Positions 11,294 through 22,169 of a stretch of 64,000 bases of DNA are shown here, in pieces (positions within the stretch are counted from its first letter, which is position 1; each line of letters starts with the position of its first letter). A program made the translations under genes and the position numbers. Source of the DNA: Kappaphycus alvarezii (lineage: Eukaryota; Rhodophyta; Florideophyceae; Gigartinales; Solieriaceae); assembly GCA_002205965.3 (NCBI GenBank), contig NADL03000674.1, forward strand, positions 124,001-188,000. Direction: 5' to 3'. The notes under the pieces were generated by a model that had not been told where the DNA came from, did no database searches, and saw nothing but the letters and a program-made list of their open reading frames with translations.

Positions 11294-14200
11294 GTTAAAA
11301 CTGTTCTATGGAGGTAGTTCCGATGTCGAAATGTCAGAAAAACACACCAGTTCCGCTCATCTGTTTGCAACAATCGAGGCGCCAGGGCTGACAAGCATCA
11401 GTATAATGGCCATTCGAGACCTCTTCGCTCACCGCGAGTAGTACGAAGCTTTCATCGAAGCTCAACCTGGTCTCAAACCTTTTCCGTAGGCTGGTTGCTT
11501 CAGCGCTCTCTTCCTGTGTTCGCTTCTGCGTGGACGTGTTTTGCGCACAGTACACTACTATGGCGCAACTTAGTGGCGCTATTATCAAAGCAAAACTCGA
11601 AAGTCTCTCATCTTCGACCAATCACGTGGCATTCGACGAAGCTATGACAAATTTGAAGCGCAACGTGCAGCCCGACGTATCGGAAGCTGACGTCCGGTTG
11701 CACATTCTCATGGTGCAGACGTCTTTCACTTCACTCTTTGTACAACGAGGATGGAATTTTGTTCAGAAAGCGAAAAAGGTGGCAGTGAAACATCTTTTCG
11801 CCTTTCTGCAGCCCCCGTAACTTAAGACACGAATCGAGGACCTACTTCTTCCCGAGAAACCCGATCTCAAGGACGAATTCTTTGGCTTCGCCGATTTCTC
11901 GCGAATGAGGCCGAAGTGTGGGAGCGTTTTCAACCACCCTCGGAGTACAAAAACACGTATAGGAAACCCAAGGGTCATCGAAATCAGTCCGAATAGCTCC
12001 TGGACTGTGAATTTTCGAAAAAATCCGGGCGGTTCATCGACTAAAAAGCCAGGCAAGTCGAAGGGCGCAAAGAAAGGTTTGAAAAAACTACTACCCTGTC
12101 TCAAGTAAATTGTGCTAACATTTGCACTTTTTCAATGACTGCCCGACTAAATCAGACGATAAAAAGAAACCATACTCGAGCATCTGAAGGAGAGAAAGCT
12201 AAAAGGCTGGAAACTGCTACCAGAGTATCGGCTCTTCTACAGTTCAACTCTGTACAATCTGACCAACCTTCTCCATCATTTCTGAACGATGCAAGTGGAT
12301 CATCTCCGTCGAATACTGCGATCGCTATGGTGGATATATTTGGTCACCTGGTCGCTTGGTCACCTGGTCGCTTGCAGCATTGACTCGGGTGCAGACGAAC
12401 TCGCTTTTTCGGACTCTACCACCAAGCCTCTTCACGACAACTCAGTATTTCTGCTTACAAGGAACGATGCACGCACGTTTGAGGCAGTCGAAAGTCGTAT
12501 CCTGAACAGTTCGGGTGAAGTTCAAATCAGCCCAATGCTCAACAAAAATGCAGGCAAGTGCCGATTGCGCAATTTTTGTGTTAGGATCGTAATGGATGAA
12601 GATTATTACGTTTTCCCAGGTGACGTATCAGCTAGAGTGATTTTCCTGGGAAATCCTTTCCTCATCAGAGGTGGTCTCGATGCAACTGCCTTCGTGGCTG
12701 ACAACCTCGAACGTCTTGCGTCCATCGACTATGGCTTGCTCCAAACGAATCAGTCTAGGTCAACGATCGGAAAACTTAGCGAAAAAATGCTCTCCTGCCA
12801 AGCAGATTGCTCATCGTTCGAATCTAGAGACGAACAAACCGTTGAAAAGCTGCTCCCTCTGATATAGAACGGAGAGTTTCCTCTCAAATACAGACATGTT
12901 ATGGAGTACAAGTATGTCGACATTGGCACGCAAGATATTGTAGAGCTTCAAAAATTTGATTGAAAACATGGTTAAAAGTGCGAGAAAACATCTGCTGACA
13001 AAGTATTATGAACAGCTATGCCAGATCGTAGCAAATACATCTTACTTCTGTCATATTAAGCTCTTGGAAGACCTACCAGTGGACGTCCCGCCGATGGGGA
13101 TCGCGTTTGAAACGGATTCCAAACCGTTGAATTTTCGGCAACGAGCAGACAAAGAAAAATCTATAGTCAATGCCTCATAAGGGCTTCTCAAAAGTTTGTA
13201 ACAAACTGTCCAAATTTGTGCAACAAACGGCCTCAAGATCAATCCCAGAAAGTGTCATATCGTGCTCAAGGAGGCCCACTTCTGCGGAATAATAACCGAT
13301 GGCGATTGTTTTCTATTCAACCCGCGTAACCATGACGTACTGCTCGCTAAACAAACTCCGAAAACAACTGATGCCCTGGTGTAATTGGTCCACAGCGCTA
13401 ACTGGATGCACACTGCTATTCGTCGTTTCTCAGAACTGGTAGCTCTGTTACAGGAGCTTCTCGAAACGCAGTACACGCTCCATAAGTCCTGCAGAAGGAC
13501 CAAGATCATCGACCGCCCTCTTTCTGCATGGTGGGAAAAGGAGTCTTACGCCTTCACCTGCCTTTTTCAGGTTATTTCGGACCAAGTGAAGCTTCGCACT
13601 CCAAATCCACAGAGGAGACTTTGACTCTTTACAGATGCCTCGTCCTCTTACTGCGCTATCTTACTCAAACAGGTGCCAAAAATGCACGTGCTGACCAGTA
13701 CAATTCCTCTATAAGAGTTGGAACACGATTTATTTTCATTGCCAGGGCACAGTCAGAGCACCCCGTAGGCTCTGATTATTATTTTCAGCTTGGCCAAATG
13801 GAGAATTTTTACTGTTGAGTGAAAGACGCGGCTCATCTCTACATTCTACAGCGAGATACCCCAACGGAACTTCGAATTCGTGTGGCAGCTCATTGCGGCC
13901 TGGGAAAGCATCGTGGTACATCAGGGACAAAGCAAATCATTTGCAAGAAGGTGATCTGGCCGACTACAGAAAGTAATGTAAATGCATTAGTCAATTTCTT
14001 TCTCGTATAGAGCCCTGTTCGACAGTGGACGGTGGAAGCTCTAGAAAGGGGCACAATAGAAAGGAAGGAGATGAAGTAAAAGAGGATAGGATAGCAGAAC
14101 AATAGAGATGGTAGAGGTCCGTGTGGATTCCCTGTAGGCCGTTTCGAGGTTGTCTCTCCTCTCTCGCCATACGAATCGCCACCCAACGGTCTACCTTTAT

Positions 14201-14955
14201 AAAAAGAGTGGCTCCCACGCATTCAAACAGTATATGCCAAAGAGATACCTATAATGAAATCGAAAGGCTTTTTCAGGGCCAATAACAAACAAACAAGTAT
14301 TCGTAGTTCACCTCCGGGAAGTTTAGATTACTGGTCTCATCTCCCCTATCACAGTAACCTATGCAGTACTGCATGCACTGTCAAAAGTCTTTGGACTAAA
14401 TGCGTAGGGATGTCAAAAAGGTTCTATCTGCAACTCGAGACGCCGCTGTCGAGCGTCATAACCGCAAGACGCATGTACGCCCTTACAACCCAACGAACGA
14501 AGATAACGTTGTAGTCGCCATGATGCACGGACCGCGCACAAAAATGTCAGCAAAATGGTTTAGGCCACGCAGAATCTTCAATACAAAGTCCGACGTTACA
14601 GTAGAGGTTGATCATCTCCTTTCCGGCAAGATAGAAATCGCCCATATTTGTCCGGTCAGACACTAGCGTGACGCTGACATGGAAGCACATTTGCTATGCA
14701 GGAACTTACACAATTCTCAGACCACATCTGACACAGCGTCAACAGCATCAAATATGTACGGTAGAAAACAGGGATTTTCGAGGTTCTCGTCTCCTGGAAA
14801 AGGTTTGCGACTCACTATGACTCTTGGGAGCCGCTCGACATCATGTACGATGACTTCCCTAGAAAGCTTAGAGAGTTCCTCACAAAGCGTCGCGAATCCG
14901 CTCTTCTGAAGCGCGCCAAGCTCTCAATTCAATTGTAGGCCGCCTGGGGGGGACT

Positions 14956-15492
14956 TTTATGCTATCACAACTCGGCGACCTCCAATTGCATTGTTGGGTC
15001 AGCAAAATTGACAGCAGCAATTGCGCCACATGCAATGTACGCATATAGCTCCCGGCAACCTCAGTATGTTCCAAATTTATAAATGATCGCATCACAATGT
15101 GATCATCAGATACCGCCTAAGTTCTGTAATTAGTGCTTTTAAATCTTTACGAGTTGTTCAATGTTTCACAGAAGCATGCGATGGGTATCCATAAATTAAC
15201 TGCGAATGCGGGCGGCGTGTAGAAACCTGTTACACCTGCATTACTTGTAAATTAAACAAAAAACGGGTAAAGAAGTCGCGGAGCTCCTGTTGAGGGAAGA
15301 AACCGCTGCGGGAAGAGCGAAGGAAGCAATTATGTAGTTAGTACAGTACCCTTAGCAGATCCTTTCATAATCTGGGCGCTTTTTCATTCAACGTATAAGT
15401 GCACAATTCCGACTTTGAATTATAGCTCGGGCAGACCACTACGCCCACTTCCCTTTTCGTATCTCTCGACCTGTCTTACCGTTTTCATAACA
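14956..15492 (+). repeat. 3-prime LTR of Ty3/gypsy fossil 2, enlarged by about 0.2 kb
   Basis: Matches the 5-prime LTR in its first part (about 14,956-15,130) and last part (about 15,335-15,492). The roughly 200 bp between have no counterpart in the 5-prime LTR, so either this copy gained an insertion or the other lost sequence. It directly follows the polypurine tract. Confidence 0.7.
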
Positions 15493-15519
15493 GCTTGGAT
15501 TTCGGGGGTACAGAGTGCG

Positions 15520-16090
15520 GTTCGAAGGACTCCTTATCCTCCTGGGGCGACTGGGGATTTTCAGTACGGAGGGCTACGGATACTGTCTTGGTTTCGAGTA
15601 ACACACCAAGTGAGCCTAAATTTTGTGCAGACTTCCAGTATAACCCTTCTCGGGCCACTCTCACTGCGCGACGGATATTTGCCTGCTTCTGCTCGCGGGC
15701 TTTTAGAGCTCGCTTGGGGCGATTCGTTGCCCGCAGAACGGCATTTTCCCATTAATTTTTGAAACTGCCCTTCAGTCCATAATTCAATCACACATTCCCA
15801 CTTTTCGTCGCTGGTGGATTGTAATTGGGTTTCCAACTCTGAAACGGGAGCTTTTGAAGGAGAGGATGTGTTCGAAAGCATGGCTGAAGGGAAGAGTAAA
15901 ACTTTAGAGATTCCTCTTCCGCATCACTATGACAGTGTATGCAAGCCCATGCAGCTTCGAGCATGGCCATACCAGAGAGTCGCTTAGGGTTGACCAGAAA
16001 CGTGTAGGGATACGGGACAAAACAGGGATGTGGGTGGCGAAGATATTCTCAGACCAAAGCAGAGGTTCCGCGGAAGGCAGAACATTCTCA
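15520..16090 (-). mobile_element. LINE fossil E: N-terminal fragment
   Basis: Read on the minus strand, one frame contains ANIRRAVRVAREGLYWKSAQ followed by NLGSLGVLLETKTVSVAL. This matches the N-terminal helical region that precedes the RT domain in the same LINE family (compare LNIRRATRLEGRVWETSTST in fossil C). Alternating stops and frame changes show it is dead. The RT part is absent here; the next sequence on the 3-prime side is the LTR of fossil 2, so the LINE fragment is truncated there. Confidence 0.6.
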
Positions 16091-16094
16091 GGTA

Positions 16095-16500
16095 AAACCT
16101 ACTGATCTGAAATGATTCTTATAACAGGTTCTGGGCAATCTAAGACAAAGACCGGTGTAGAGGCTGAATCAGTGGGAACAGGGACCGATGTTGGGATGTT
16201 AATTGCACCAGATTGTCGCAATTTTCCCATGTAATGGGACATATCCCTAATGCCTGTTATGTGGGATAAAGTGGCAGTTAGCCAAAATTTCCAACTGGAG
16301 ATTTTCCCATTATGTGCGCTAAAGTGGACTTTAGAGCCGTTTTGAAGGTCAACTTGCACCGATCCTATCTCTTTTATTCTTAATCTAATCACTCTCTAGC
16401 TTTGGCCCACACATTGTGATCCTTTTTGAAACAATTCGGGCTTTCAAGTTCTCGAATAGGGGCAGCATTGGCAGAGCTAGAGCTATCTACGCACAAACCC
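16095..16500. other. Spacer without a recognised gene
   Basis: A 97-codon minus-strand frame (16,099-16,392) is open but has no motif I recognise. The stretch separates LINE fossil E from the start of the YqaJ-carrying transposon gene and may hold that gene promoter or the transposon end. I found no terminal inverted repeat. Confidence 0.4.
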
Positions 16501-16507
16501 CGCCAAC

Positions 16508-17422
16508 ATGGCGTCACCAAGCAATATATCTCACTTCAGCTTCACATGCTGGTCCTACAGAGACAGCACGGGAAGGACAGTCGCTAATCAGGGTCAGGAA
16601 GCAGTTCGGCGGTCAAGTATGCTGAATAGAGGTGTCGAGTCGGGTGCAGTTGTGCTGGAAGGCGAGGAAAATGAGCAGAGGAGATCTACAAGGGGGAGCG
16701 GTCCCCCTGCAGTTCGGAACGGTAGTAGCCCACCCAATAAGCAGGTTAGAGCTGAAAGTGAGGAACGTCAGTCAGGCGCAAGGGTTATTCTCAATGTTGA
16801 TAGCGAGGGAGATGAACTGCGGCTGACTGTTCGCCATCGAACGGGCCGGAGGGGAAGAGGGTCGAGTATTTATGGTCGAGGCAAAGTGAGACGGCGCGGT
16901 AGAGGTAGTAGACGTGGAAGATCGAGAGCAAACGGCCCCACAGATGAAGCTGGCGCGAGTTGGACGATGAGTGTCAAGCTATGTAATCGGGTTATGATAG
17001 GAAAGGATTTCTTCGACAATTTTTTGCAATACAGGGCTAGATTGTTGTGCAAGGCGGCTGTTATGAACATTAAATTGGTGACGAATGTCAGGGGACTCTC
17101 TCAGACAAAGCGTGGATTTGTTCTATTGGTAATGAACGCTTTGGTGCGGCAATTGCTGGGCTGGCTAAATGAGTTTGTGCGGCTACGATGCAGTTCACAA
17201 CCCCCCTTTGCGCTTTCTTACTTGTACCGCTACGTTGATTTTTTACTGTTTTTCTACATGACAGGGTCTAGCTTTGACAAGGCAATTTCAGTCTTACGAC
17301 AGGCTGGGAGCATCTCTCCATCTCTAGAGCGAACTCTGTTCATATCGTCACATATCCTGGCGTATCCAGCAACTGGAAGAGGTAGCAATAGGCAAAGAAT
17401 CCGGTCAGCGCAGCGAGATTAG
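16508..17422 (+). pseudogene. N-terminal part of the transposon gene, with Arg/Gly-rich segment
   Basis: This is a 304-codon open frame starting at an ATG in good context. Residues 1-100 are polar and low in complexity. Residues about 115-140 are strongly basic and Gly-rich (RGRGSSIYGRGKVRRRGRGS), which could bind DNA or direct the protein to the nucleus. Residues 155-304 are a globular-looking, Leu-rich region with VRGLSQTKRGFVLLVMNALV. No family is recognised for this part alone. It ends at a stop about 75 bases before the DDE-like frame, and the following few codons look like a continuation of the same protein. Its meaning comes from what follows it. Confidence 0.55.
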
Positions 17423-17497
17423 ACTCGCCACTTGACAGAGTTTGAAGCGATCGAGTTCTGAGAAACTCGGAAGATCTTTTTCATACCTCTTCACTTA

Positions 17498-18073
17498 ATG
17501 ACAACGTTGGATGATGAACTATTCGGCACACGAGCAGCTGGTAGCCAAATTAAAATGCTCAGCACGCGGAAAGCTGATAAGGAAGGTCACTCGGCTGACG
17601 CCGTCGCGGATGCACTGTTCCGGATAACTTTGGCGCTACGGTTCAGAAGAAGAGGAGAAAAGCAGGAAGAGTCTGTTAGAAAGCTCCTCGGGACGTTGTT
17701 GGATGGACGCAATGAGGAGTCTTTAAGTATGTGCATTATCACAGCCGACTGAGGATACGATAAAGAGTCTTCCATGAAAATCCTGAAAAACTGTTGCATT
17801 TTTTCTGTGTTTGTAATGCCGGACCACATTTTGTGCTGCCATCCGTTTGTTGGAAAGTCGTACTTGAACCCTTGTCGTAGTGATCTAGGAGAAGAAACCG
17901 ATGCGGGTGTGGAGTCTACCAATGCTTATGTCGGCAATGCTGAGAACTCTGCAGAAGGTGCTACACCGAACCCTAATGATAGCGAAAATCGTTCCTACAA
18001 GAGTCCCTACAGCCGGAGCCGCCAACGACTCACACAGAGAACAAGAATCAACAAGGCCCTGCAATTAAACTAA
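17498..18073 (+). pseudogene. DDE-like catalytic region of the transposon gene
   Basis: Two frames, 17,498-17,752 and 17,774-18,073, read as one domain. The first contains TTLDDELFGTRA, then KADKEGHSADAVADALFR, and closes with CIITAD directly before a TGA and GYD. The spacing resembles a D...D pair in which the second aspartate belongs to an ITADRGY-type motif whose arginine codon has become a stop. The second frame continues with VFVMPDHILCCHPFVGKSYL. That these are the catalytic aspartates is inference from motif layout. A structural prediction of this region would test it. Confidence 0.55.
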
Positions 18074-18374
18074 TGCTGCAGAGTGGGGGGCGGGCAACAC
18101 GCAATGGTACGATCGTCGTAAGGATTTTGTGCTTGACGACGATCTAGACATGGGACCTGAAGAGTTTTTTGCATCGAAGACAATCCTATCAACAGGCCGT
18201 AGGATAGGCAACAACATTAACACTGCTGTCGCCGTGCGGGAACATGGTACGACTATGTTTGCCAAGGTGTTCAGGTTTATATACACAGTCCCACCACAAA
18301 TGCAGTAAAATTAGAATACGTGGATTGCTGAGACAAAGCCAAATGTTTCCCTTTGCAAGACCCCCTTCAGTGGT

Positions 18375-19469
18375 GTGGAACAAGAGAGTGAAGGCATGCA
18401 GTTGATGAGAGCTAGATCGGAGGAACATATTGCTAACGTTTGTGAAGTGCTAACTCTAGGACAGCGTTGTGCCGACTTGTTTGTGCTGCGACAACTTCAA
18501 GTAACAGGTACAAACGCGGGCCTCCTATTGATTTCATCCACTGCAATCATGGACATTCTTGGTCTGACAGGTGAAGATGGAGTTGAGAAGACACAACAAG
18601 TGTGGTTTAGATTGCTGCACAAGACCATGTTTAGTTCTAAGGCTTCAACTGAAGCGATGATGAGGGGTGCGTTAAAGAAGCCTGCTGTCTTTAGCGCGCT
18701 TGAGGCTCTGGAGATCTTCAAAGCTGTATTTGATGTGGGAATGCTGTCCATGAATACATCTTGCTATCTTGCCTGCTCGCCTGACGCCGTGGCTTTTCTA
18801 GACATAGCGTCATTTGTAGAGTGGTCGGACGTTGAGGGTTTGTCTGGATTTCGAGAAAGCAAGTTTTTCATGGGCTCTGTTGAGATTAAGAAGAAGGTAG
18901 CAGCGTCCGCGCTGGGTGAGGCCGCCCAGCTATCATCGCTGCACGTAGTCACATGCAGCATCGGTGATGAGACGTTCAGAAGGTACGTGCTGCGAGAACA
19001 CATGGGACAGATTGTTCACCATACTATGGTGTTACAGTTAGAGTTTTTTCTATACGTCGTTGCAGGAGAGACAGTTTTACTGTATACGTTGCTCATAAGG
19101 ATCCCACGCTTTGCACTTTCTACTTTTCAGTCTGCACTAACTTCTCTTGCGCAGCCGTTGATGCATTGGGCTTTTGCCGAAGAGATTCCATTCCCTGCTT
19201 TTGTGTATGTGGAACCCCGGGCGCAACTAGAGACGAGGCAAAAGTTTTGGCAGGTTGTGGGCAAACATGTCCACACAAATGGATGTTTTGTTCCTCTTAA
19301 GCTTTTCAAACATGCCGCGCAAAGCTACTATTCCAAGACCAACGCAGGCGTTGGTGGTTCGACACAACAGCGAGCGATTTTGATAGGCTTAACCTCTCAT
19401 TTAAAATGGAGGCAAAAAACAGTGTCTCAGACTATCAAGACGCCTGCAAAAAACGCCTTCTTGGCATGA
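18375..19469 (+). pseudogene. YqaJ-like PD-(D/E)XK nuclease region of the transposon gene
   Basis: This is the longest open stretch (about 364 codons; the frame opens at a GTG, not an ATG, as expected for an internal part). Residue 91-98 is STEAMMRG and 134-140 is CSPDAVA, where Asp137 would be the metal-binding Asp. Residues 169-174 are VEIKKK, giving the ExK pair Glu170/Lys172. At 211-216 is GQIVHH, the glutamine motif seen in YqaJ and lambda-exonuclease-like proteins. The glutamate usually found soon after MRG is not evident (GALKKPA). YqaJ-type proteins are 5-prime-3-prime exonucleases used in recombination by phages. The frame continues past a TGA at its end with another 45 codons of similar composition. 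Confidence 0.6.
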
Positions 19470-19612
19470 CGGATGTTTGAGAGGCAAGATTTGCTAGAAT
19501 CAGATGAGTCATTCAAATGTGTGCATAATTATCGAAACTCCTTGATCAAATTTCAAGCTACAGCTGACTTTATGTTTGATGTTGCGCAAGAGTTGCCCAG
19601 CTTCCCCTAAGT

Positions 19613-19933
19613 ATGCAAATTCAGAAAGGAAGAGAGGATGGAACGGAAAACGTTGCTGAAACCAGCACCAAAGGGGCAAAGCGGCTCATTTCGCTCGATC
19701 ACTCGAAAAATCGAAATAGGTTGAACTTCTTCAACTATACCGATGGAGTCGCGTTGCGTCTCTCCGTTCGAGGAGTTCACACTTCGCAGGGACCTCTGAC
19801 ACAATGCGCGCTGTGTGGCCAGCATATTCAAGGGTATCGATGGCGCAGAACAACCTTCAGGTGCAACTTGTGTTCCGTGCACCTCTGTGTGAAGGAGCCA
19901 CCTGGATTCAGGAAAATTTGCTTCCATGTTTGA
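19613..19933 (+). pseudogene. C-terminal zinc ribbon of the transposon gene
   Basis: The frame holds CALCGQHIQGYRWRRTTFRC followed by NLCSVHLC and, after a short loop, KICF. The CxxC...CxxCxxxxC...CF layout with RRTTF between the pairs resembles the cysteine-rich tail of PiggyBac-type transposases. It lies in the expected position after the nuclease region. On its own it could be any zinc ribbon; the context makes the transposon reading likely. Confidence 0.55.
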
Positions 19934-19949
19934 CACAGTTCCAAGCACC

Positions 19950-21030
19950 TCGATCAGCGGAGAATACCAGCGAGAGCAACCTCAAGGCGAGGTATAAATG
20001 GTGCTAGCACGGCTGAGAGTGCGAGTGGGGAAGGGAAAACGCGTAATCTAGCTCTGGGAATGGACGTAGTGCCACTGCGAAACGTTCTTCGCCGCAATCC
20101 GAGGATCACGATGGGGCAGACTGCAAGAAAAAGCATTATTTTAACGCGATCGTCTTGTCTATTGGACCGTTGTCCTCATATGAGGACTACTTTTAGCACT
20201 TCTTTTTCAATACAAAATTTTTTTACCTCAGCGCATTTCTTGTCCCTCCGCATTAGTTCATGAGTGTAGATGGCCAATCAAAACAAACTTTTCAAGATTG
20301 TTGACCTCGGTGAAGGCTAGAGCAGTTTTCCCTCACCAGCTTCCGCTCTTTGCAAGAAGTTGTGAAAAAGACTTCATTTTGGAAGGTAAAATAGTTCGTA
20401 TTATCGTGGGAGGTTTCAGAAACGAGGGCGCATGTACAGTAAAAATTACTGTACTGTAACTTAACATAAAAAACCTTTTTCCCAGTAAAAATTTCGGGCT
20501 TCCAAAACATTTTCCTTTCTAAAATGTAACGGAAATTGTCCTCATATGAGGACAAAGTGTGCCTCATATGAGGACAGTGCGTGGTCGGATAGAAACTAGG
20601 CGGAGGTCTCAAGAAGTGGACGGCAACTCCGAACCAGCGACGAAACGACTCCAAACGAGCTGAAGTTGAGACATTTTGCGCTATTTTGAAGGTAAAGTTG
20701 CCTCCTTTATGTGCTTTTTATCGCACATAAGGGCTTTTTTGGTCCCCTGGAACCTTTGCCTAAAGCTTTACTTTGCAAAGTTGCCACAGATCCGCTATTT
20801 GCCCTATTTAGGTACAAAGCGGTAGAGACACCAAGAAAGGGATGTAGAACACTTTCATGCCGCTACTTTACTGTGTAGATGTCTTTTTTCTTACATCTGG
20901 GCTTGCGAAGTTAATGTGCGTTTTATCGCACATAAAAACTTGGCATTAGGGATATTGCTTCGGTGCCTCATTGGCCGTGCATTTTTCGCATTTGGATTAT
21001 GAAAACTCGAAGAGCCCCGTTGTAGTTTTG
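19950..21030. repeat. Gene-free stretch with 16-20-nt palindromes and two hairpins
   Basis: There is no convincing gene. GTCCTCATATGAGGAC at 20,172-20,187 and TTGTCCTCATATGAGGACAA at 20,536-20,555 are perfect palindromes. A third core, CCTCATATGAGG, lies at 20,562-20,573. Two hairpin-capable repeats follow: TTATGTGC/GCACATAA arms at 20,707-20,730 and ATGTGCG/CGCACAT arms at 20,914-20,933, both with T-rich loops that include TTTTAT. A diverged relative of the first motif lies at 50,707-50,726 and of the paired motif at 51,073-51,110, so this is probably a dispersed repeat or the non-coding end of a transposon. Confidence 0.6.
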
Positions 21031-21034
21031 CTGG

Positions 21035-21550
21035 CTATCCTAAGCCCATGTAATGTTCGTATAAACTGCAATACCTATAGCCTGGTTGCGCTAAATACCT
21101 GCTGAGGCGACTGTTCTCGTTTCTTTTCGGTATGGACTTTGCGAAGGTGTCCCAGGAGGTGGGCAAAAGTTGTGAAATTTTGACTTCATCTGTGGGTACA
21201 ATGCGCAGTACCTTGTTCAGCATCTTTTGTTCCAACCATCTACTTAGAAAACGCAGCTGACCGATGCAGTCAACATTGCACTCTACGCTCTCCGCACAAG
21301 AGCTTTTCGGGAATCTATGAAAGTACCTAGTGCCAAAGTCTGAGTCCACTGCGTTCCGGGGCCCAGGTCTTAAGACAGACATTAGCATGCAGAACTTCTC
21401 AATTTGGCTCCAATACTTTTCCGGGTACCCCTGTTCGCACCAGGAAACCCCTACCCGAGAGCTTCTTGCCGAGATAAGATGAACGTGCATTGAGACAATC
21501 TGATACATTGTAAGTACAGCAGGCAAAGAATCGCCGGCCATGAAGACCAA
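21035..21550 (-). CDS. Unrecognised 171-codon frame beside the AT-rich repeat
   Basis: The minus-strand frame opens with MVFMAGDSLPAVLTMYQIVS and ends at a stop. I recognise no domain, signal peptide or membrane segment. It starts about 90 bases downstream, in the same orientation, of AT-rich repeat copy 2 (21,640-22,140). If that repeat is an LTR, this could be the decayed first part of the element interior. It could equally be a chance frame. Confidence that it is a real coding remnant is low. Confidence 0.3.
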   Translation of the reverse strand: MVFMAGDSLPAVLTMYQIVSMHVHLISARSSRVGVSWCEQGYPEKYWSQIEKFCMLMSVLRPGPRNAVDSDFGTRYFHRFPKSSCAESVECNVDCIGQLRFLSRWLEQKMLNKVLRIVPTDEVKISQLLPTSWDTFAKSIPKRNENSRLSRYLAQPGYRYCSLYEHYMGLG

Positions 21551-21639
21551 GTATCGTTACTGGGCAGCAACCTCGCCCTCACCGCAAGTCAACCCGCTCT
21601 ACAGCCAAGACCACCAGCGTAAAGATTAAATGAATTGCG

Positions 21640-22140
21640 TAGATCCAAAATAGACAATTCCAAATAAATGAATAATAAAATTACCTGAATAGGACCGAGA
21701 ATAATAATAAAAGAAACCCTTTATTTATTGGTAGATACACATAAATAGTTCAATGGCCCGTAGTTTGCAAATTTTTCTACCAGTCTAAGACTATTTATAC
21801 TTTAGATCAGATTACAAAAGCTACAAGGATGATTCTAGTAGTATAGTAATTTTTTGAAGACAGAATTCATGCTCAGTAATAAATATAGAAAAAATTATCC
21901 AGGTGTGCATTAATCCAAATAATAAATTGCTGGAAATATAGTTCCAGTAATTATAAGTTAAGAATTTGAAAACCAACTGACAGACATAAAAATTGCTTCG
22001 CGTGTAATACAGTATAAAACATGGGCCAGTGAAAATAGATAAAATTATTTTTCGATGCTTACCAATCAATAAAAACTGTGGGCCTCTGACAAAATAGTGC
22101 TCCCAATTTTTTAGCATTATTCAATATAGAAAACAAATGG
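21640..22140 (-). repeat. AT-rich 0.5-kb repeat, copy 2
   Basis: On the minus strand this matches 4,700-5,225 along most of its length, including GAGGCCCACA, AATAATTTTATCTATTTT and the TATA-like AGTATAAATAGTCTTAG. The two copies are clearly diverged by eye, so the family is not recent. Unlike copy 1 it is not inside another recognised element, and an open frame follows it on the same strand. LTR versus MITE is undecided. Confidence 0.7.
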
Positions 22141-22169
22141 AATAGTTTTCCAGTACTTGTACAATAGTT

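Larger units (their letters stand above)
10968..15492 (+). mobile_element. Ty3/gypsy-type LTR retrotransposon fossil 2 (chromodomain type), with both LTRs, old and broken
   Basis: Two related flanking repeats define the ends. Between them on the plus strand lie gag-like sequence (about 11,530-12,110), a protease-like stretch (about 12,370-12,860), reverse transcriptase (about 12,880-13,380), RNase H and the integrase zinc-binding part (about 13,600-14,010), the integrase C-terminus (14,400-14,660) and a chromodomain-like end (about 14,790-14,935, with YDSWEPLDIMYDDFPRKL). Much of the integrase core appears to be missing. A G-rich polypurine tract (about 14,940-14,953) precedes the 3-prime LTR. 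The copy has many breaks and strongly diverged LTRs, so it is old. No target duplication is recognisable. Confidence 0.85.
16508..19940 (+). pseudogene. Decayed DNA-transposon gene: DDE-like transposase, YqaJ-like nuclease and C-terminal zinc ribbon
   Basis: Four open stretches in the same direction (16,508-17,422; 17,498-18,073; 18,375-19,469; 19,613-19,933) look like consecutive parts of one gene of about 1,100 codons, now broken by stops and frame changes. The domain order is a basic N-terminal region, a DDE-like region, a YqaJ/PD-(D/E)XK-like nuclease region and a CxxC-type zinc ribbon similar to the cysteine-rich tail of PiggyBac transposases. I infer an autonomous DNA transposon, tentatively PiggyBac-like. 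Terminal inverted repeats and a TTAA duplication were looked for and not found. An alternative is two or three adjacent genes rather than one. The ATG at 16,508 sits in a good context (CCAACATGG) and is the likely start. Confidence 0.65.
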
